Translations under genes and position numbers: made by a program
Notes under the pieces: generated by a model
Seen by the model: only the letters and a program-made list of their open reading frames with translations
Told to the model about the DNA's origin: nothing
The model's database searches: none
Assembly: GCF_004027225.2 (NCBI RefSeq)
Contig: NC_044289.2
Span: 8,473,761-8,537,760 of the forward strand
Direction: 5' to 3'
DNA: 64,000 bases
Source of the DNA: Strigops habroptila
Taxonomy: Eukaryota > Chordata > Aves > Psittaciformes > Psittacidae
Shown here: positions 25,557 to 39,730 of the stretch, in pieces
Numbering within the stretch: the first letter of the stretch is position 1
How the letters are laid out: the number at the start of each line of letters is the position of its first letter

Positions 25557-28500
25557 GGTTTTTTTTTGCTTCTGTTAAAGCAAATTAAAGGGGGTAGACT
25601 CAAACCCTCAATTACAAGTTAATTCATCTGGTCAGTTTAAATGAGAAAAGCAAAGACATCTTAATTTGGATATTTGCTCACCAGTCACCTTCAGCATCTG
25701 TTATCTGTACTTGACGTTGTCCATTGTGAATACTCCATGTCATACTATGTTTTATGTGAAATCTCTCCCCATATCTAATTTTGACTTGAGATACATGCAA
25801 ATTCTACTAATTTCATTTGGAACTGGGCAACATACTACTTTACTTAGCTTTGAAAACGTAAAGCGTGGGTCCTTGTAACATTATCTTCATGGCTGACAGC
25901 TCTTTTCTGCTCGCACCACCCACTTGCTTCCTTTCAGTCATACAGATCATCAGTCTTCTAGTTTTTGGTGACATGGGTATCACTGACATTACTTGATCTG
26001 CACTAGTTTCTTACTTTTTATTTCCTGTAGCATATGATTCCATCAGTTTTTCTTATCAGTTATAAATGCTTTAAACTAGCACATTTTAGTGCATTTTTTA
26101 GACTGCCTTTAATATGTTTCCATGTGACTAATCTTTTCCCATTTTCATGGAATTAGAAGTTTAAGGTGAATATCATATATATATAAATATAAAATGCACT
26201 CTCCTTCAAGGTAAGACCTATGCCACTGTGGAGAAAGTGCTGGGTGATGCACTGCAGGGGACAATCTTGCCTTGCCAGGATGATGTACATACTAGAGGTA
26301 ACCTGCCTTCCTCACTTGGAGTGTTGTGAGGATTAATCAGTGAATGTTTTATGTCCTTGGAAGTTGTAAATAGCTAAAGAATTGCTAAATATTATTTTTC
26401 TCTTTGCACTGTATATTCAAAGGTGAGTGGGTTTGAGGAGACAGTGCAGATGTGTCCCTTATTATCCACATTCTCCATCACGGCAAGGAAGTTCTGCAAA
26501 TGTACGTACATCTCAGGAGTATGCTGCCAAAATGTAATTGCTGCAGGTGTATAAATGGGCTGCCTTCACTGGCTTTTTGGTAAACTTTAGTTCCATTTTT
26601 ATAAAATCCCTTCTAAAATATTGCTCTCTGGAGCAGGCACTGTCTGTATGATCTGTGTTTGTACAGCTCGGTGGGACCTTGATCTGTGACTCAGTCCTGG
26701 ATACTAGCACGCTAAACCAAAAATACATAAAAATGTTACTCACTGAGCAGAAGTTGTATCAGGCAAAAGATGCAAGTCCTAGGCATAATAAAGATAAAGT
26801 AAATACCAAGATATTCTGACTAGTCTTTATGAGGGATGTAGTGCTGATAAAAAATTATGCTATGAGCACTGATTTGTAAACGATTTATGAGCACAGATAT
26901 TTACCTGCGCACTAAGGGGACGTCATTGTACATCTGGATTTTAAGACTCTGTAGAACAACTGCCGTGATCATACGTAAATGGAAACTATTTGAACAAAGA
27001 GCAGACAATAAAATAGTGTTCTCTAGATAAGCACTCTGGTGGCCAATGCCTGGGGTAAATATAAGTGAATAACATTTTCTAAGGTGATGTGATAAAACTG
27101 TTTTGTACATTGAAGATCTAACGAAGAGAATGCTGAAATGAAAATGTTAGAAAAGCTTTTGAGGAAAAGAAGGGGGTGGACACTCCCTGTGCTGTGGCAC
27201 AGAAGGCGGCTCCTCAACTGGTCTGTGAGAAGCATCTCTATTTGGAAACGACCATGTATCAGGTAAGAGAAACACATGTATACCTGTATGAAGAATGTTT
27301 TTAAGAGGTAATTTCTCTAACATACCTTTTAACTGAACAAATATGACAGTGTTGAATCTCTTATTACTAATTTTATAGCCTATAGAGATTAAATATGCCT
27401 GATCAATTCAGATCTGTTAATCCCTGCAAATGCAACTCAAGTTGTAGTCTGCAGATGGGAGGATGGTGTGAGCCATCCTAAATGCGATGCCAACTGGAGG
27501 CCATAGTCTGAGAAATCTGCACTCAGAGGCACCCAGTAGACCCCAGACATGCGAGAAACATGTGAGATTGGGTTTATGTTCTATCTTACAAAATATCCAT
27601 TATAACTTTACGATACAACATGTATGGAATTTCACATTTGAAAAAGCCATCCTACATGAACTACTCCGTCTTGTAAATCCCAAGGAACAAGTATTAGGGC
27701 AAGCATGAATTATTGTAGCAGGATATTAACAAAGACTGCAGTCCCATGTATAGAGTTCAATGACAATTTGCCACTGAAAACTGGAATGAGTCCCCAGATG
27801 GGATAGTGAAATATGTTCATACTTTTCCTTGTCTCTTGGAGAAGAACAAGACAAAGGAGGTGGTTCTAGGACTCCAATATCTCACACAACTCAACTACAC
27901 TTGATTATTATTTGCTTCTCACAACCTGAAAAGAAACCTACTACCAGATTTGTCTGTCTCAACTCTGTTGAATCTGAACACTTTCATACATATGTATGGA
28001 TAGCTTAAGTTTTTATGAGCATAATTTGGGCTTTTCAAAATAGTGACACAATAACAAAGCAAAATTGAGACATGCATGTAATTTGAATACTGATTTGGGT
28101 TTATCTCTTTCTGGTACTGGCACTTTTGATGCTGCTCTTTTCCATTCCATCTTCTTTCTGTTATTTCCCAATGAATGGAATTAGTTGTGAGTGCATTTGC
28201 TGTTTCTAACAACCAAGTATGAAACCTGAGGAAATATATATCTATGACCTCCCTAAGAGTTTTGGACAGTTACTCATTTGCTGCTACCTCGGAGTTTTCT
28301 ATCGACTACTTAAGGACATGTTCCTGATCCTCTTGTCAAATAGGAACGTGAGCACTGTCAGATGGCTAGTGCCATGTTTCGTGGCATTTTCAGTACCATA
28401 AGCCCTGATTTTTATTTACAGCAATGGAGCATTTCAAGGATGTTACAGCAAAGGATGCCTTCTGATTATATTTAGGGTCAAATACCGTCAGTGAGCTGTT

Positions 28501-30510
28501 TGCATACATTTGGAGATGCAGGGCAGGATTCTCATTACTCCCTGGATTGAACAGAGGCACTCAACAAGCTATCTTGTGGGTCACAACGGTCAGGTGCATG
28601 CCTGTCTCTGCTGCTGCATCATCTTGCAAGTTTAGAGTTATCAATCTAGTTATCAGTCTATGGTAGAGAACTGGGTATGATGAAGCTCTGCAATGCCTCC
28701 TCACCCTTTTTTGAGGTTTATGAGTAACAGGCAAAAAAACAGACCTGTCACACCAACACAAAAGCACAGAGGCCCCACGCATGCAGTGGCAGGCAGGTCC
28801 CAACAGTTTAGTGTTGTGGAGAATCTCATCCTAAAGATTATTCATTAAAAGCACCCACTTAATAATTTCAAAGAGAAAAAACTAAAAAATGCTCAGGGGC
28901 AATCTATGAACAGAAAAAGGGTGTTAAATTCACCTAATAAATTATTTGCACATTGAATAATTCATAGAAAATCCAGAAAATCCCACATTTAGAAGGGTTT
29001 AATTCAGTGTGTCAGCCTCTTCTGGAAAGTGAAGCTGCCTCAAAAACTTTGCATTTTCTAAGGTATCATTCTGGTATATTGCCACAGCAGAATTTCCATC
29101 TGGATCCAGATGTGTGGTTCGAGTTTCTTGTCCCTCACACCAGCCAGTACCTTATGATAGAGGGAAAGCCGCAAGAAAAATCTGGCAACTGGTTTATTCT
29201 GTCACTAACAGGAAGCTTCTTGCATTGGGTAGAAACAGGAATAAAGGTTTTTCATAACTGTATTCCCAATCTGGCAGATATTTCCCCGTGTTTCAATTTT
29301 CATAACACGAGCAGAGACTTGCTCAGTTCTTTGAAGTTAAGCAGATGTACTGACCAAGTGCAAGTCTACATGTGTGTATCATTTACTGGTCACCTTATCA
29401 TCTGAAAAATTGTTATGTCACAGACAGACAGACTTAAAATTACTTATATAAACGTAAATGAATATCTAAGACCTTTTGAAAGCTGTTAAACATGTGACTT
29501 GATCTTGTGGCAAAGAGTTAAATTCCACACAAGCACCGAGTTTACTTTAACTTTGGATAAAAATTTCAAAATGTACAAGAAAGTAGGCTGAAGTATGTTC
29601 AAATGCAATTGAACGCCTGGCACTTTAATACATAAAGTAGGTAACAAAAGAAACATATGAAACTTCATAAACAGAGATTTTTAAAACAAATTCAGTAATA
29701 GACTTTTTAAACTACCAAATCACTGTCAGAGCATATGTATGATAAAAGACTATAAATATATTTTAAAACAATCTATTTCCCTTTCACTTAGCTGCCAAGA
29801 TCTCCATTAGGAGGTTTGTGTTTCCTTCCAGTGTTAAAGAATATCTCTAACATCTGTGGTGATGAACGGTAAAGAGTGTCAGTTCTGCTTCTGAAACATG
29901 CAATGCCGCCATTTGAAGGAGGAAAAATGTGAAATAATAAATATGCCTTTGGATAGAAGTCTGGTGCAACAGAAGATGTGCAAAGCCTCTTTCTAGGTTT
30001 GATCTGGGTTTCTTCTATACACCTACATGAAGTGCAGTTAATTATGCAAATCTAGGTCAATAGGAAAAGTATTGCCCAAAGATGCTGAGCCCAAACATGA
30101 AGTGCCACAAAACATACTACAAGGACTTTGTTTCATGTTTCCTTCCTTCTTTCCGGGTATGAGGAAGGAGAGAAAGGCAAAACATGAGACAATCTCATCT
30201 TAACTCCTCATGTTAGTAACCACAACTTGGAAAATTATTTGCTTTTTTTCCATGAAGGTTCACAGAAAGAAGAGAGGAATGTTGCGTTGGCTGGGAATTT
30301 GGGAGATTTGTGGTTGCTTTGCTTTTCCACAGTTGCTTTCTGTGTGATTTGGGACCCTCAGTGCTTCGTTTCCCTATCAGTAAAGGAAAGCAATAGCATT
30401 TTCTGATGGTTAAATAACCATCAATAAACATGTGGGTATACTAACGATTGCAAAATGCTCAGTCATTATAATAAAAGGGAGATAGGTACAACCATCGCAC
30501 TTTTATAAGA
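25557..30510. other. Intergenic, no gene recognised
   Basis: This is AT-rich DNA without a recognisable exon. A short (TA)n stretch lies at about 26175-26190. The longest frame here (29007-29405) begins with GTG rather than ATG and resembles no known protein. Nothing else stands out. Confidence 0.55.
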
Positions 30511-30565
30511 GATGCCCATGTCAGGGGGGTTAGAACTAGATGATCTTAAGGTCCTTTCCAACCCA
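30511..30565 (+). mobile_element. CR1 LINE 3' tail remnant
   Basis: This 55-bp fragment closely matches the 3' UTR of the CR1 copy at 6934-7428, in the opposite orientation. Both share GCCCATG, an interrupted G run, GAACTAGATGATCTTAAGG and TCCTTTCCAACCC. The terminal octamer repeats and all coding sequence are absent, so it is a very short truncated insertion or a deletion remnant. Confidence 0.8.
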
Positions 30566-33500
30566 AATGTCTGCAGGAGCTTTACTGGAACCACAATACA
30601 AGGTGCCACAGCTCCTGCTGTGGCATAAAAGGACAGGCAATATTTTATCATGGCAAGTATCTTTTTCAAAAAGGAAAATTCCCATGTCTAACCTATAACC
30701 AAGAAATGTAACAGGATCTGCAGAACTTCCAAGGCCAGGAGAATTCACAAACACTTTCAAGCAAAGTGATCACACTCCTCATTTCAAGAAGAAAATCCAA
30801 ACAAGCCACACTAGGTTTTAAACTGTGTAAACGATGTCTAACACTCAGAGACATGACTGATAAACACTTATTCTGCCTAAAACTGCAGAAAATTTTTAGC
30901 ATGAAAGTCTTAACAAATATTTCAGCTATTCCCAAATTTTATGTGGAAAAATTCCTGCAATTACTCCTGGAAATCTTACTTAATCGAGATAGGGTGTGCT
31001 GCCTCTTCTGCAGGCAATAATGAGCAGAGACTTCAGTGACACTCCATCTTAAAAATAACAAAAAGAAAACTTTTTATTTTACAATTTTCACTTTAATCTC
31101 AGAATCTAATATCCAGCACTACTTATAAATAATTTCAACTGATATGCATGGGTTAGTTTAATACCCAAATGCATATATACAACAGGAAGTGTATATGTAT
31201 GTAATTTATAAATACACAGGGGTATTCAAAGGACTGTATTTGCAGATCTGATTTTTTTAAGGACCCTGATTCCCAATACTCATCTGTCAAAGACGGACGC
31301 TGAAAACCACAGTGGTTAAGTAATAAACTGCTTACTCCTCAACCTTAACTACAATGAAGGAGGAAAAATCAGTGTAAATCTTGCTACTCAAGCCTTAATC
31401 AATTTAATATTTCGCTTAGCTTTTCCTTTTTCAGCATGTATATGATTTTATATATGATACGCATGGGTTTAAATTTATTATCTGTATATATGCTCACCCC
31501 CAATCGCTAATTTATCCTTAATTTTTTTTGGTTAAAGTTACACACTTAATGTTATTTTAACATAGGGCTTTTTTGTAATGTAATGATATTTAATTTGCAT
31601 TAGCACAAGTGACATACAATAGATCATGCTATTATCATGATTGATAACAGATGAACTGGCATAAATTCAACGTTATAAATTGAGCCTATAAATGAAACTG
31701 TGATTTTACAGGAATTACTGTAGTAGAAAGGCTAAGGACCCTCAAGTCAACCTTAGTCAAACCCACTCTTTAGAGTTTTATATTTTATGCCTGCAATAAA
31801 TGCTTTTGTGAAAGCCCATAACCTGCAAAAAAAAGTCATTGGAAGTCTATTAATTATAATAATACTATCCAAAAAGCTGTGAGGGCTTATTTTTGTGACA
31901 TCACTCTTTGATTTCTTACTGCCTTAAATTATCCCTTTGTTGGCTGGGTGAGGGTAACAGTCATACTTTTGTCATTAAATATAAGGAGTTTTAAAGCCTG
32001 ATCCACCCTAGCTCTAATTGATATTGCTTTCATTTGGCAGATAGTGACCTGATTTATAATTTAAATATGCATCATTATATGCACCTCTTCTGTATAATGA
32101 AAAAGCGAAGTTACTCTCATCTTTTCCTGCAATGTTAACATCAAGGAAAAGTATCTTTCTTTTTTTCCCTTTTATACTCAGAGCCTAATTGAAAACTGTT
32201 CATTGAATTTCAACATGATAGAAAAGTCTTTTTATCTCTCAATTTGTCCATTAGCTATTATAATTGAAGTATCTGCTACACAGCTGAATTGATATTGTTC
32301 TTATTTAAATTCTGGATTTCTCTAAGTCTTCTATGAAGCATCAACTAAAAAAATATGGGTTAGGAGACATTAGCTAACAATATTGCCTAAATGGGACATT
32401 AGACTAGCACTCCACATGTGTAAAGCTACAGAAAGTAGGAAGTCATCTAATTTTACAGGAGAACGTGTTACATAATAATCTTAACAGCATGACCATAAGC
32501 TTTGCTAATTGCCACATCTGTTTAACAGCTGTCAGATGTTTGCCATATGCTGCCATCAATATTACAACGGAGTACATTACAGGGAGTTTTATTGTGTTCG
32601 ACTGTTATTTATTTGCCACAGACATTACTACAGCCAGTGACGTCTATTTATGTTAGATCACTAATTATATTTTAAAAGCTGCATGCAAAATCCAGGTTTT
32701 TCAGCTTCCTTAGACCCCAGTTCTGATGAGGCAACTAATAACTTCTTCCCTACGGATCTCTGAACTGATTTATAAATTTCTAACTCTTCTTATGGTAAAT
32801 AATTCTTCCACAAAATAACTTATTTATGCTGTTTTTGAAGGATGTTTCTAAACCCACCTTGTGTTTTAATGGTGATGTTAGCAAGAACTCAAAAATAAAC
32901 TTCTTTTCCAAAGAACCCACTACATCCCATGGTTTTTTTCATCAGGACACAGGTCAGGGATGGAAGATAATTCAGTTGTGTGCCTCAGAAGGTTGATACC
33001 CTGATTCTAGTCCCAAACCTGCCACTGCCTCCCTCATAACCTCGATTCATTGTATGATCCTAATTCTGCTTTGCTGATCTATCAGCTAAATACCTGCTGT
33101 ACATCTGTAACATCAGGACTCATTAAATGTCTGTAGGTGATGCAGCACGATTACCATGAAAGTGTATAAATATGGCTGATCTCTGCTGTTCTTCCAAACC
33201 TTCTTGCAGGGATTTTTTAAATGACTTCTTTCAACTGGTCTGTCTGTTACTTTTTTGTTAAATATAGCTACTACAGCAATGAAATAGGAAGCAGAGATTG
33301 ACAAAGTGCAGACTAGGCAAAATATGCATGATGTGATTTAATATGAGTTGATAGGTGTCACTGATCTCTATTATAAATAGACTCTGTGAATTCCATATGA
33401 TGTATTATTTATCCATTGTAGATGCCTTTTTGTTTCATTAATAAACCTGGAAATCAGACGCATACATTTCCAATGATGAGGTTTTGGCAATACAAGGCAT

Positions 33501-36500
33501 TGTGGCATTTGTTTGCAATTGCTCAATTATTTTGATGATTTTCTTCTTCTTTCTGTATAAATGATTAAGGCTTTAGATGTTTGTTCAAGATTCTCCTGAT
33601 TTTAGCTCATTTGTCCAGCTGAATTCTTTTTTTCCCCTCTAATTAGAGAAGATTATTGCAGTGTAAGGACTCCCACTTTAATCTGAATTCCAGCTCCTTT
33701 GAGCTGCTGCACTGGAGTACACATCAGTCCTCTGACTTGGGTTTGTGTCCAACTGTGAGGTCTGAGAACTCCAACACATCTTGCACTAACAATGCAGTTT
33801 CAGTTTAGATCGGCCTCAAAGCAGAAAATCTAATGCTGTTCTACCTATAGTTAAAATGTTTCCCTGGTATTTTTGTACTTGAGAAAGTTAAGAAAATACA
33901 TTGTTGTTTATTTAGACAGGAAAGGACTTATTTTTTCAAATTTCTGAAGAGAACAGCAAGCAGCAACCAATACCTTTCATTTACTCTTTCTGAAGATGCT
34001 CAAGCAAAGCTATCTTTGAAGACACTAAAGGGCAAAGAGTTTAAAATAAAAGGCAAAGCTGGGTGTTGTTCCAGGAGCCCCATCGTCAAGCCTCAGAGCC
34101 CTCTGAGACGGGTGAGGATGCTGGGGGAGTCACTGAAGGAGGGCAGTGGGGCTGCGAGAATTAGGTGCTCAACTCCCATGAGAAATCAAACTGCCTTACA
34201 TGAACGCCTCCATCAGTAATCTGAAATTTGTCTGCCTTCTGCATTTGATCTCCTTATTTTCTTATATGCTTTTTTAATGCTGTTTGTAGCCATTTCAATT
34301 ATGTGATTTCCTTATCTATATACCAGTGAGAATACTGTGCAAGACTTTATAAACAGCAACTAAGTTTATCTGACTGTCATTTGGTTTTCATTATGCAAGA
34401 TAACAATCTTTCTCATATCTTATAAGAAGATATAATGTGATTGTTTCTAAATGGGGAAGGGAAAAAAAGGCTAGTCTGCATTATCCTTAGCCTCGCAGCA
34501 TTTGTAACGTCAGTAGTGTCAGCACAATCTCCAACATTTTTCCTTGCTGTGGTCCAGGAAGTATTATCTCTGTAGTTTTTTGTGTTTGCTGCTATCTCCT
34601 CTTTTTCTCCATTTTAGACACAGTGAGTTTCTTATCTGGAGCATGGCTATGTGGCCACAGGTTTGCCTGTATTCAGTCTGATCATTCCTAACTGTTTTGT
34701 GGCGCTTGTGCACTCAAGGGAAGGATGAGAGGCAATTGTCAACAGTTCACTGTATTAAATATGGATAGATATTATTCATGTAATTTGACAGTTCTTGACT
34801 TTCAGCTGTATAATGACAGTGAAACGGTAGGAATTTCAGCAGCCGAACTTCCGTCTTACTTCAAGATAAGCTTATCAACTGTAGCCTGAATCCATTCAAC
34901 TCATAAGCAGATCAAAACTCATGTCATGCTGAACTGCTGTGCTGATTCCTGCTTCCTACTATTGCTTTACATGTCCATATGGTCTTAGTTGTTTGCCATC
35001 TTACAGTTATTTTGCAAGGTTTTTAGGAGACAGACTGTCTCTTGTAGTTGTTCAGCACCTTGTACAGTGAAGCCCTGGCTGCTGCTTGATGCCACCAAAT
35101 GCTCATGTAACATAAATAACATGTAATGAAGTGATAATAGGTGATGGTCAGCCCTTGTATTTTTTTCTCTCTTCATCAGTTATGCACTCAACCTATGAAG
35201 AGTAGCTGCTTTGTTTGGCTTCCCATTTAACGTGAAAAAATGCCCTGACATTTATCCTGTGCTATTTATCCTAGAGGTTCAGCGGGATCTCCGAACAATA
35301 TGCAGGAATCACGTATATCATCCCACCACAGCAGCATGGTGTGGCAGCTGCAGACTAAACAATGTCTTTAGGTTAAGGATTGACCAAGTATCTGTGGAAT
35401 TTCCATGCTCCCTTACGTGCCTTCTGGATTACACTTTCCAAACTGGTGGGATTTCGTGTCAGGGGGAGAAAGCTGTATCTGGAGAACAAAAACCAAGAAA
35501 AACCAAAAAAAAAAACCTGCAAAAGCAAATGTGAAATCTCTCTTTAGTCATCTCATTTGTTTTCTTCTCTGCCAGTTCACTGGATTTGAGTCTTACTGGG
35601 GCTGTACACTCCTCTGGGCTAGGACTGTCTTTCTGTTTCTGCCTGTACAACGAAAAGCATAAGAACATATAAAAATGTACAGATGTTGCTACTAGCTGCA
35701 GCCACAGGCTGGTGTCTTATCTTCAGCTTGACTGTCTACTCGCCATTGTGTCCAGTATCCCCTCTCTAGTTGGCAAATATGGGACACTAACATCAGTCCC
35801 TTAGACTTCCCAGAATATTTTGGATTAATTTATATTTTTTAAATCCTTGTTGATATGTTTTTCCTCTCTGAAGTTGATCACTTTTTGATTAGACTTTTGA
35901 GCAGCAGTAAACAAAAATGATCCTTATCAGAATAATGGAAGACACAGAAGTTTTGCAACTTCTTAACAGTAGAAAACCCTTTGCTATTTGAGTTTTCACT
36001 ATAATATGTTGGTAGAAGTATAACCTCAGGTTTCAGGATTAAATGCATGCCTTAGTGGCTCAGTTTATGCATTCATAATATTTACAATTAGAAATAATGT
36101 AATCAGGAATAGAATTTTTTTTTTATTGACTGAGTGCACAAAATTAGTTGGGGAGAAAAAGTAGTTTTAAGCCGTGCTTTCTTCTCCACAATTTAGGATC
36201 GTTTAACCTTCATCTCTGACATATATTAGGAAATCATAGGCTAATGAAGTCCATATGGGGCAGTTATTACAGGTAAAGATTGCTGCGTCCCTCACTAGAT
36301 TCCCTTCTGCACAGCAACGTCCCAAATGCTCTGGACGGAGTAACAGGACATAAAATTACCACAGTGACCCAGTGCAGTTACACTGTGCAATGGTTTCCTG
36401 TAAATATTTTAATTCCTTTGTAACAGAAAAGTGAGGCTTTAAATGGAAAAGCGGATGTGGAGAGGGCGCAGCATCATGTAATTGCGAATTCACATGCCCT

Positions 36501-36934
36501 GCTAGGCAGGGTTAATGGGCATTGCCCTGCAGTAAACTGGCTCCTGTGAATCCTTGAAATGTCAAAGTGGTACAAAACAAGACTCTGAACCAGGTCCTTC
36601 TGGTGTTAAATGGAGGCTGCAGGGCAGCTCTGAACCCAAATGCATAATTTGTAGACACAGGATGTCATTTACCATTGCTTACCTCTCATTAAAACTAATC
36701 AGAATGGCTTTCCGTAAAAAAACGATTTTTAATTGGAAAAGTCAAATCTGTGAACCTGTTTGATTTTTCCTTGCAAAGCTGGAAACATTTTGCTGAGAAC
36801 TGATGGAGAATGTTCTTGTTTCTAGATACTTTCAAAACCACTGAATGACCTTTTTCCTTCAGTCTGTAGCCAATGAAAAGTATTTGTTTGCATGCTTTGA
36901 ACAGCAATTTTTGTCAGAAAAGTAATTCTCCATC

Positions 36935-36950
36935 AAAAAAAAAAAAAAAA
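36935..36950. repeat. Poly(A) run of 16
   Basis: Sixteen consecutive A bases follow CATC. No retrocopy body or target-site duplication is recognisable around it, so it is called only as a homopolymer. Confidence 0.9.
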
Positions 36951-38208
36951 TGAAGGGATGTTTTCACTTGCCAGATTGAGAAGCCCATTAATGCTGGGAT
37001 GCAAACAGGAGGGCAGGCTCTTACAGTGGGCTTCCACACTTCTCATGATACTTTTCAACAGGGCTGTCACTAGCTGCACAAGGTGCAGCAATGTCAGTTT
37101 TAATTAAAACCTTTTGTTTTACCTACTGCACAGAACAGCTGCAGCACAAACTGAGAAGCAAAGGCACCTCAGCTTGTACAAGTTCAGGCTTCGCTGCACG
37201 TAAATAGGAGACATTACTAACATGAATGCCACACAAAGCTGGTTTGTCCCATAAATTCTAAGAAATGCCGCTCACTTCTCCCTGAAATATTCCACACAAA
37301 CTTTTGCTGATTTTCGAAGAATGTCAACTAGAAAAATGTTTAAGATGAAGGGGCTTTAGGTAACAGACAGTTGAAGGTATCAAGTTCTTTTGAAATTTCA
37401 GCATGACTCAAAGATCGGCAGTATAAAATCTTAACCCTCCATAAATAAAAGATAACTCTCCCCCAATCCCTAAGGTTCAGCACTGCCCTATGTGCCACTG
37501 CTCATCCCTGCCTGACGATCTCACCTGCTGCGCTGACTCAGCTGCCACCACTCTTTTAGGATGTTCAACCTTGTAGTTAGTATAGTTCTCCAACTCTCAG
37601 CAGCAGAGTCAAAGGAATGACTTGGGGTAAAAGCCAACCATGGTCAAAGAGGCCAACGCAAGTACGTACATTTTATGCTGACCCATCCCACATGATAAAT
37701 CTTGCCTGGAATTGAAATGTCCATGTGAGTATGTTGAAAATCAGATGGAGAAGCAGGTGCGATCTTGAAGGAGGTAAGTTATCTCCTTTCCCAACAATTA
37801 AAATGGGGCACACTCCACCCACACCACCACCACAAACCTCGGGTGGGCCCTAATCTCCCTGAGGACCCATTATTAAGTAAATACTACAGGATATCATAAG
37901 ATGGTGTTTGATAGTTTTTGGTTTATAAATCTGAGCTGCAGCCATAAGGGTGTAAGCAAAAATTCACTTTGAAGCAGGTAAGTGAACAGAAGGGCTACTG
38001 TGGGCCAGCCAGCCTGAGCCCCCAGCAGAGCCATCTGGGTGTTTCCCAAGCCCTTCCACCCAAAATCAACCCAAGACAGTTTACACCAATGTGTTAACTG
38101 AAGCTGAGTAGGGAGCATTCACGATGACTGCCCTGTTGTAAGGTGCTGGAGGTGGAAATGCTCCACATGGGAAGTGGTGATAAAGACCTGAAAAAGGCAA
38201 TGTCTTTG

Positions 38209-38261
38209 GCAGTACTGCTGCCCAGCAGTACTGCTGGCTTTCTCCAGCCGCAGTACTGCTG
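38209..38261. repeat. Three copies of palindromic GCAGTACTGCTG
   Basis: The 12-mer GCAGTACTGCTG occurs at 38209-38220, 38225-38236 and 38250-38261. Its core CAGTACTG is self-complementary, so each copy can also read as an inverted repeat. The spacing is irregular (4 and 13 bases), which argues against simple slippage and fits clustered binding sites or partial duplication. Confidence 0.85.
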
Positions 38262-39696
38262 CTTCTGTTCCCCCTCACAAGCAACATGCAGGTAAACATA
38301 TTCATCTCCAAGGAGGGGGACATTGTTGGTTAGATAAGATAATCAAGTTATTTTAAACTGAAAAGCTGCAAAGTCTGGTGTGCAATGTGTTTTTATTTCT
38401 TTGCTTGTTTTTCAGATGTGTTTTTTTTCCTTAATTTGTGAGCATTCACAGAAATATCCTTGCAAGATGTTCATCTCATTTTCATGAGTATTTTATGAAA
38501 ACCCCAGGGAACAACAACCATATTACCTGAATTTACCTTTATATCACAAGATACAGGTAGCAGCTAGTCAAGAGACGCAAAGCACCTTTGGAATTTTAAC
38601 TTGTTAGGTGTTCTGCTTAATATAGCTGAGCAAGAATTTATGCTGGCATTGAAGTTTTCAGAGCCAGGCTATGCTATTTAAAATGGAATTTCACACTAAT
38701 GAGCCTAAAATAAAATAATGTGTGGAAGGAGATTTCAAAGTATACTCAATTGTATCAGTCGTTCTGTAGAAACAGAGAAAAATTACAAATACAACCAAAC
38801 AGCACCCTCTTCCGGACACTATCGCCCATGCAAAACGCTTGCTCAAAAATACAGATTTTGCAGGAAGTCGCAAGAGCTATTCTGGTCCTAAAGGAGAAAG
38901 GGAGAGAAGGTAAGATGCTACAGATAACGTTTCACATTCCATTTTCCAAGAAAAACATAGAAAATATTACGCTACTTTTAGTTTTCTGTATGCTTTATAT
39001 TAAATCATGAAAAATTAACAGAAACATAGCCCATTTTCTTCAGAAGTGGATCCTAGTGATTAAAGGTTCATTTTCATCACAGTTTTATCATTCCTGTAAG
39101 GTTTTTCAGTGGGTCACTCAACAGATCAGGGTTTGTTGGTTTTGTGGGTTGTTTTTTTTTTTTTTCTTATCCTTCATTGTTGTCTATTTCTGAGCTTATA
39201 ATAATTTTTTTTCTGCTATGTATGTTCAGAAAATAGTTTGTGGAGCTACATTTATTTCGTAGGGTTTTTTACAAGCAAATACATTTTATGTACTTAAGAT
39301 TCCACCTTTTTTAGGAAGGTGCTCTCATGCTTCTGATTTTTGATTGAATAAATTAAATTCTCAAGTTCAAGTTGCCAATGCAAATTTAAAATTTGCTTTC
39401 CATGAATATGCTGCCACACTCTCTGAAATTCATGAAGCCCAGTAATAAATGAATGTATTTGTTACAGGATTCCTGGAAAGCAAACATGTATGACCACAGA
39501 GAATATTACCATGATAAAGATTTAATTGTAAAAGAAAAATGTGTAGCAGTTGAAGTTCAGATAGTATTTCCCTTGCTCTGATTTTTAAATGCAGATGTTG
39601 TTCTAAAGGAACTTCAGATGTTACCCCCTCATGGTTGTTACCTTTGTGACATGAACACAAAGCTAAAGCCTTCTTTCAGAAGCATTATAATAATAT

Positions 39697-39730
39697 GGGG
39701 GGGGGGGGGGAGGAGGGAAGAGGGGGTGGT
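39697..39730 (+). repeat. Poly(G) run and G-rich block
   Basis: Fourteen G bases (39697-39710) are followed by AGGAGGGAAGAGGGGGTGG. The segment has more than four G-tracts of three or more and could fold as a G-quadruplex on the plus strand. Long G homopolymers are error-prone in sequencing, so the exact length is uncertain. Confidence 0.9.

Noticed and set aside
24901-25603. Three frames of about 220 codons (Phe/Ser/Leu-rich or Lys/Glu-rich)
   Set aside because: They arise from the polypyrimidine repeat, which contains no stop codons in some frames. They only look like membrane or charged-helix proteins.
29007-29405. 132-codon plus-strand frame
   Set aside because: It begins at GTG, matches no family I recognise and has no splice or promoter context.
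35211-35534. 107-codon plus-strand frame
   Set aside because: No ATG at its start, no known motif and a Lys-rich end produced by an A run. It is probably chance.
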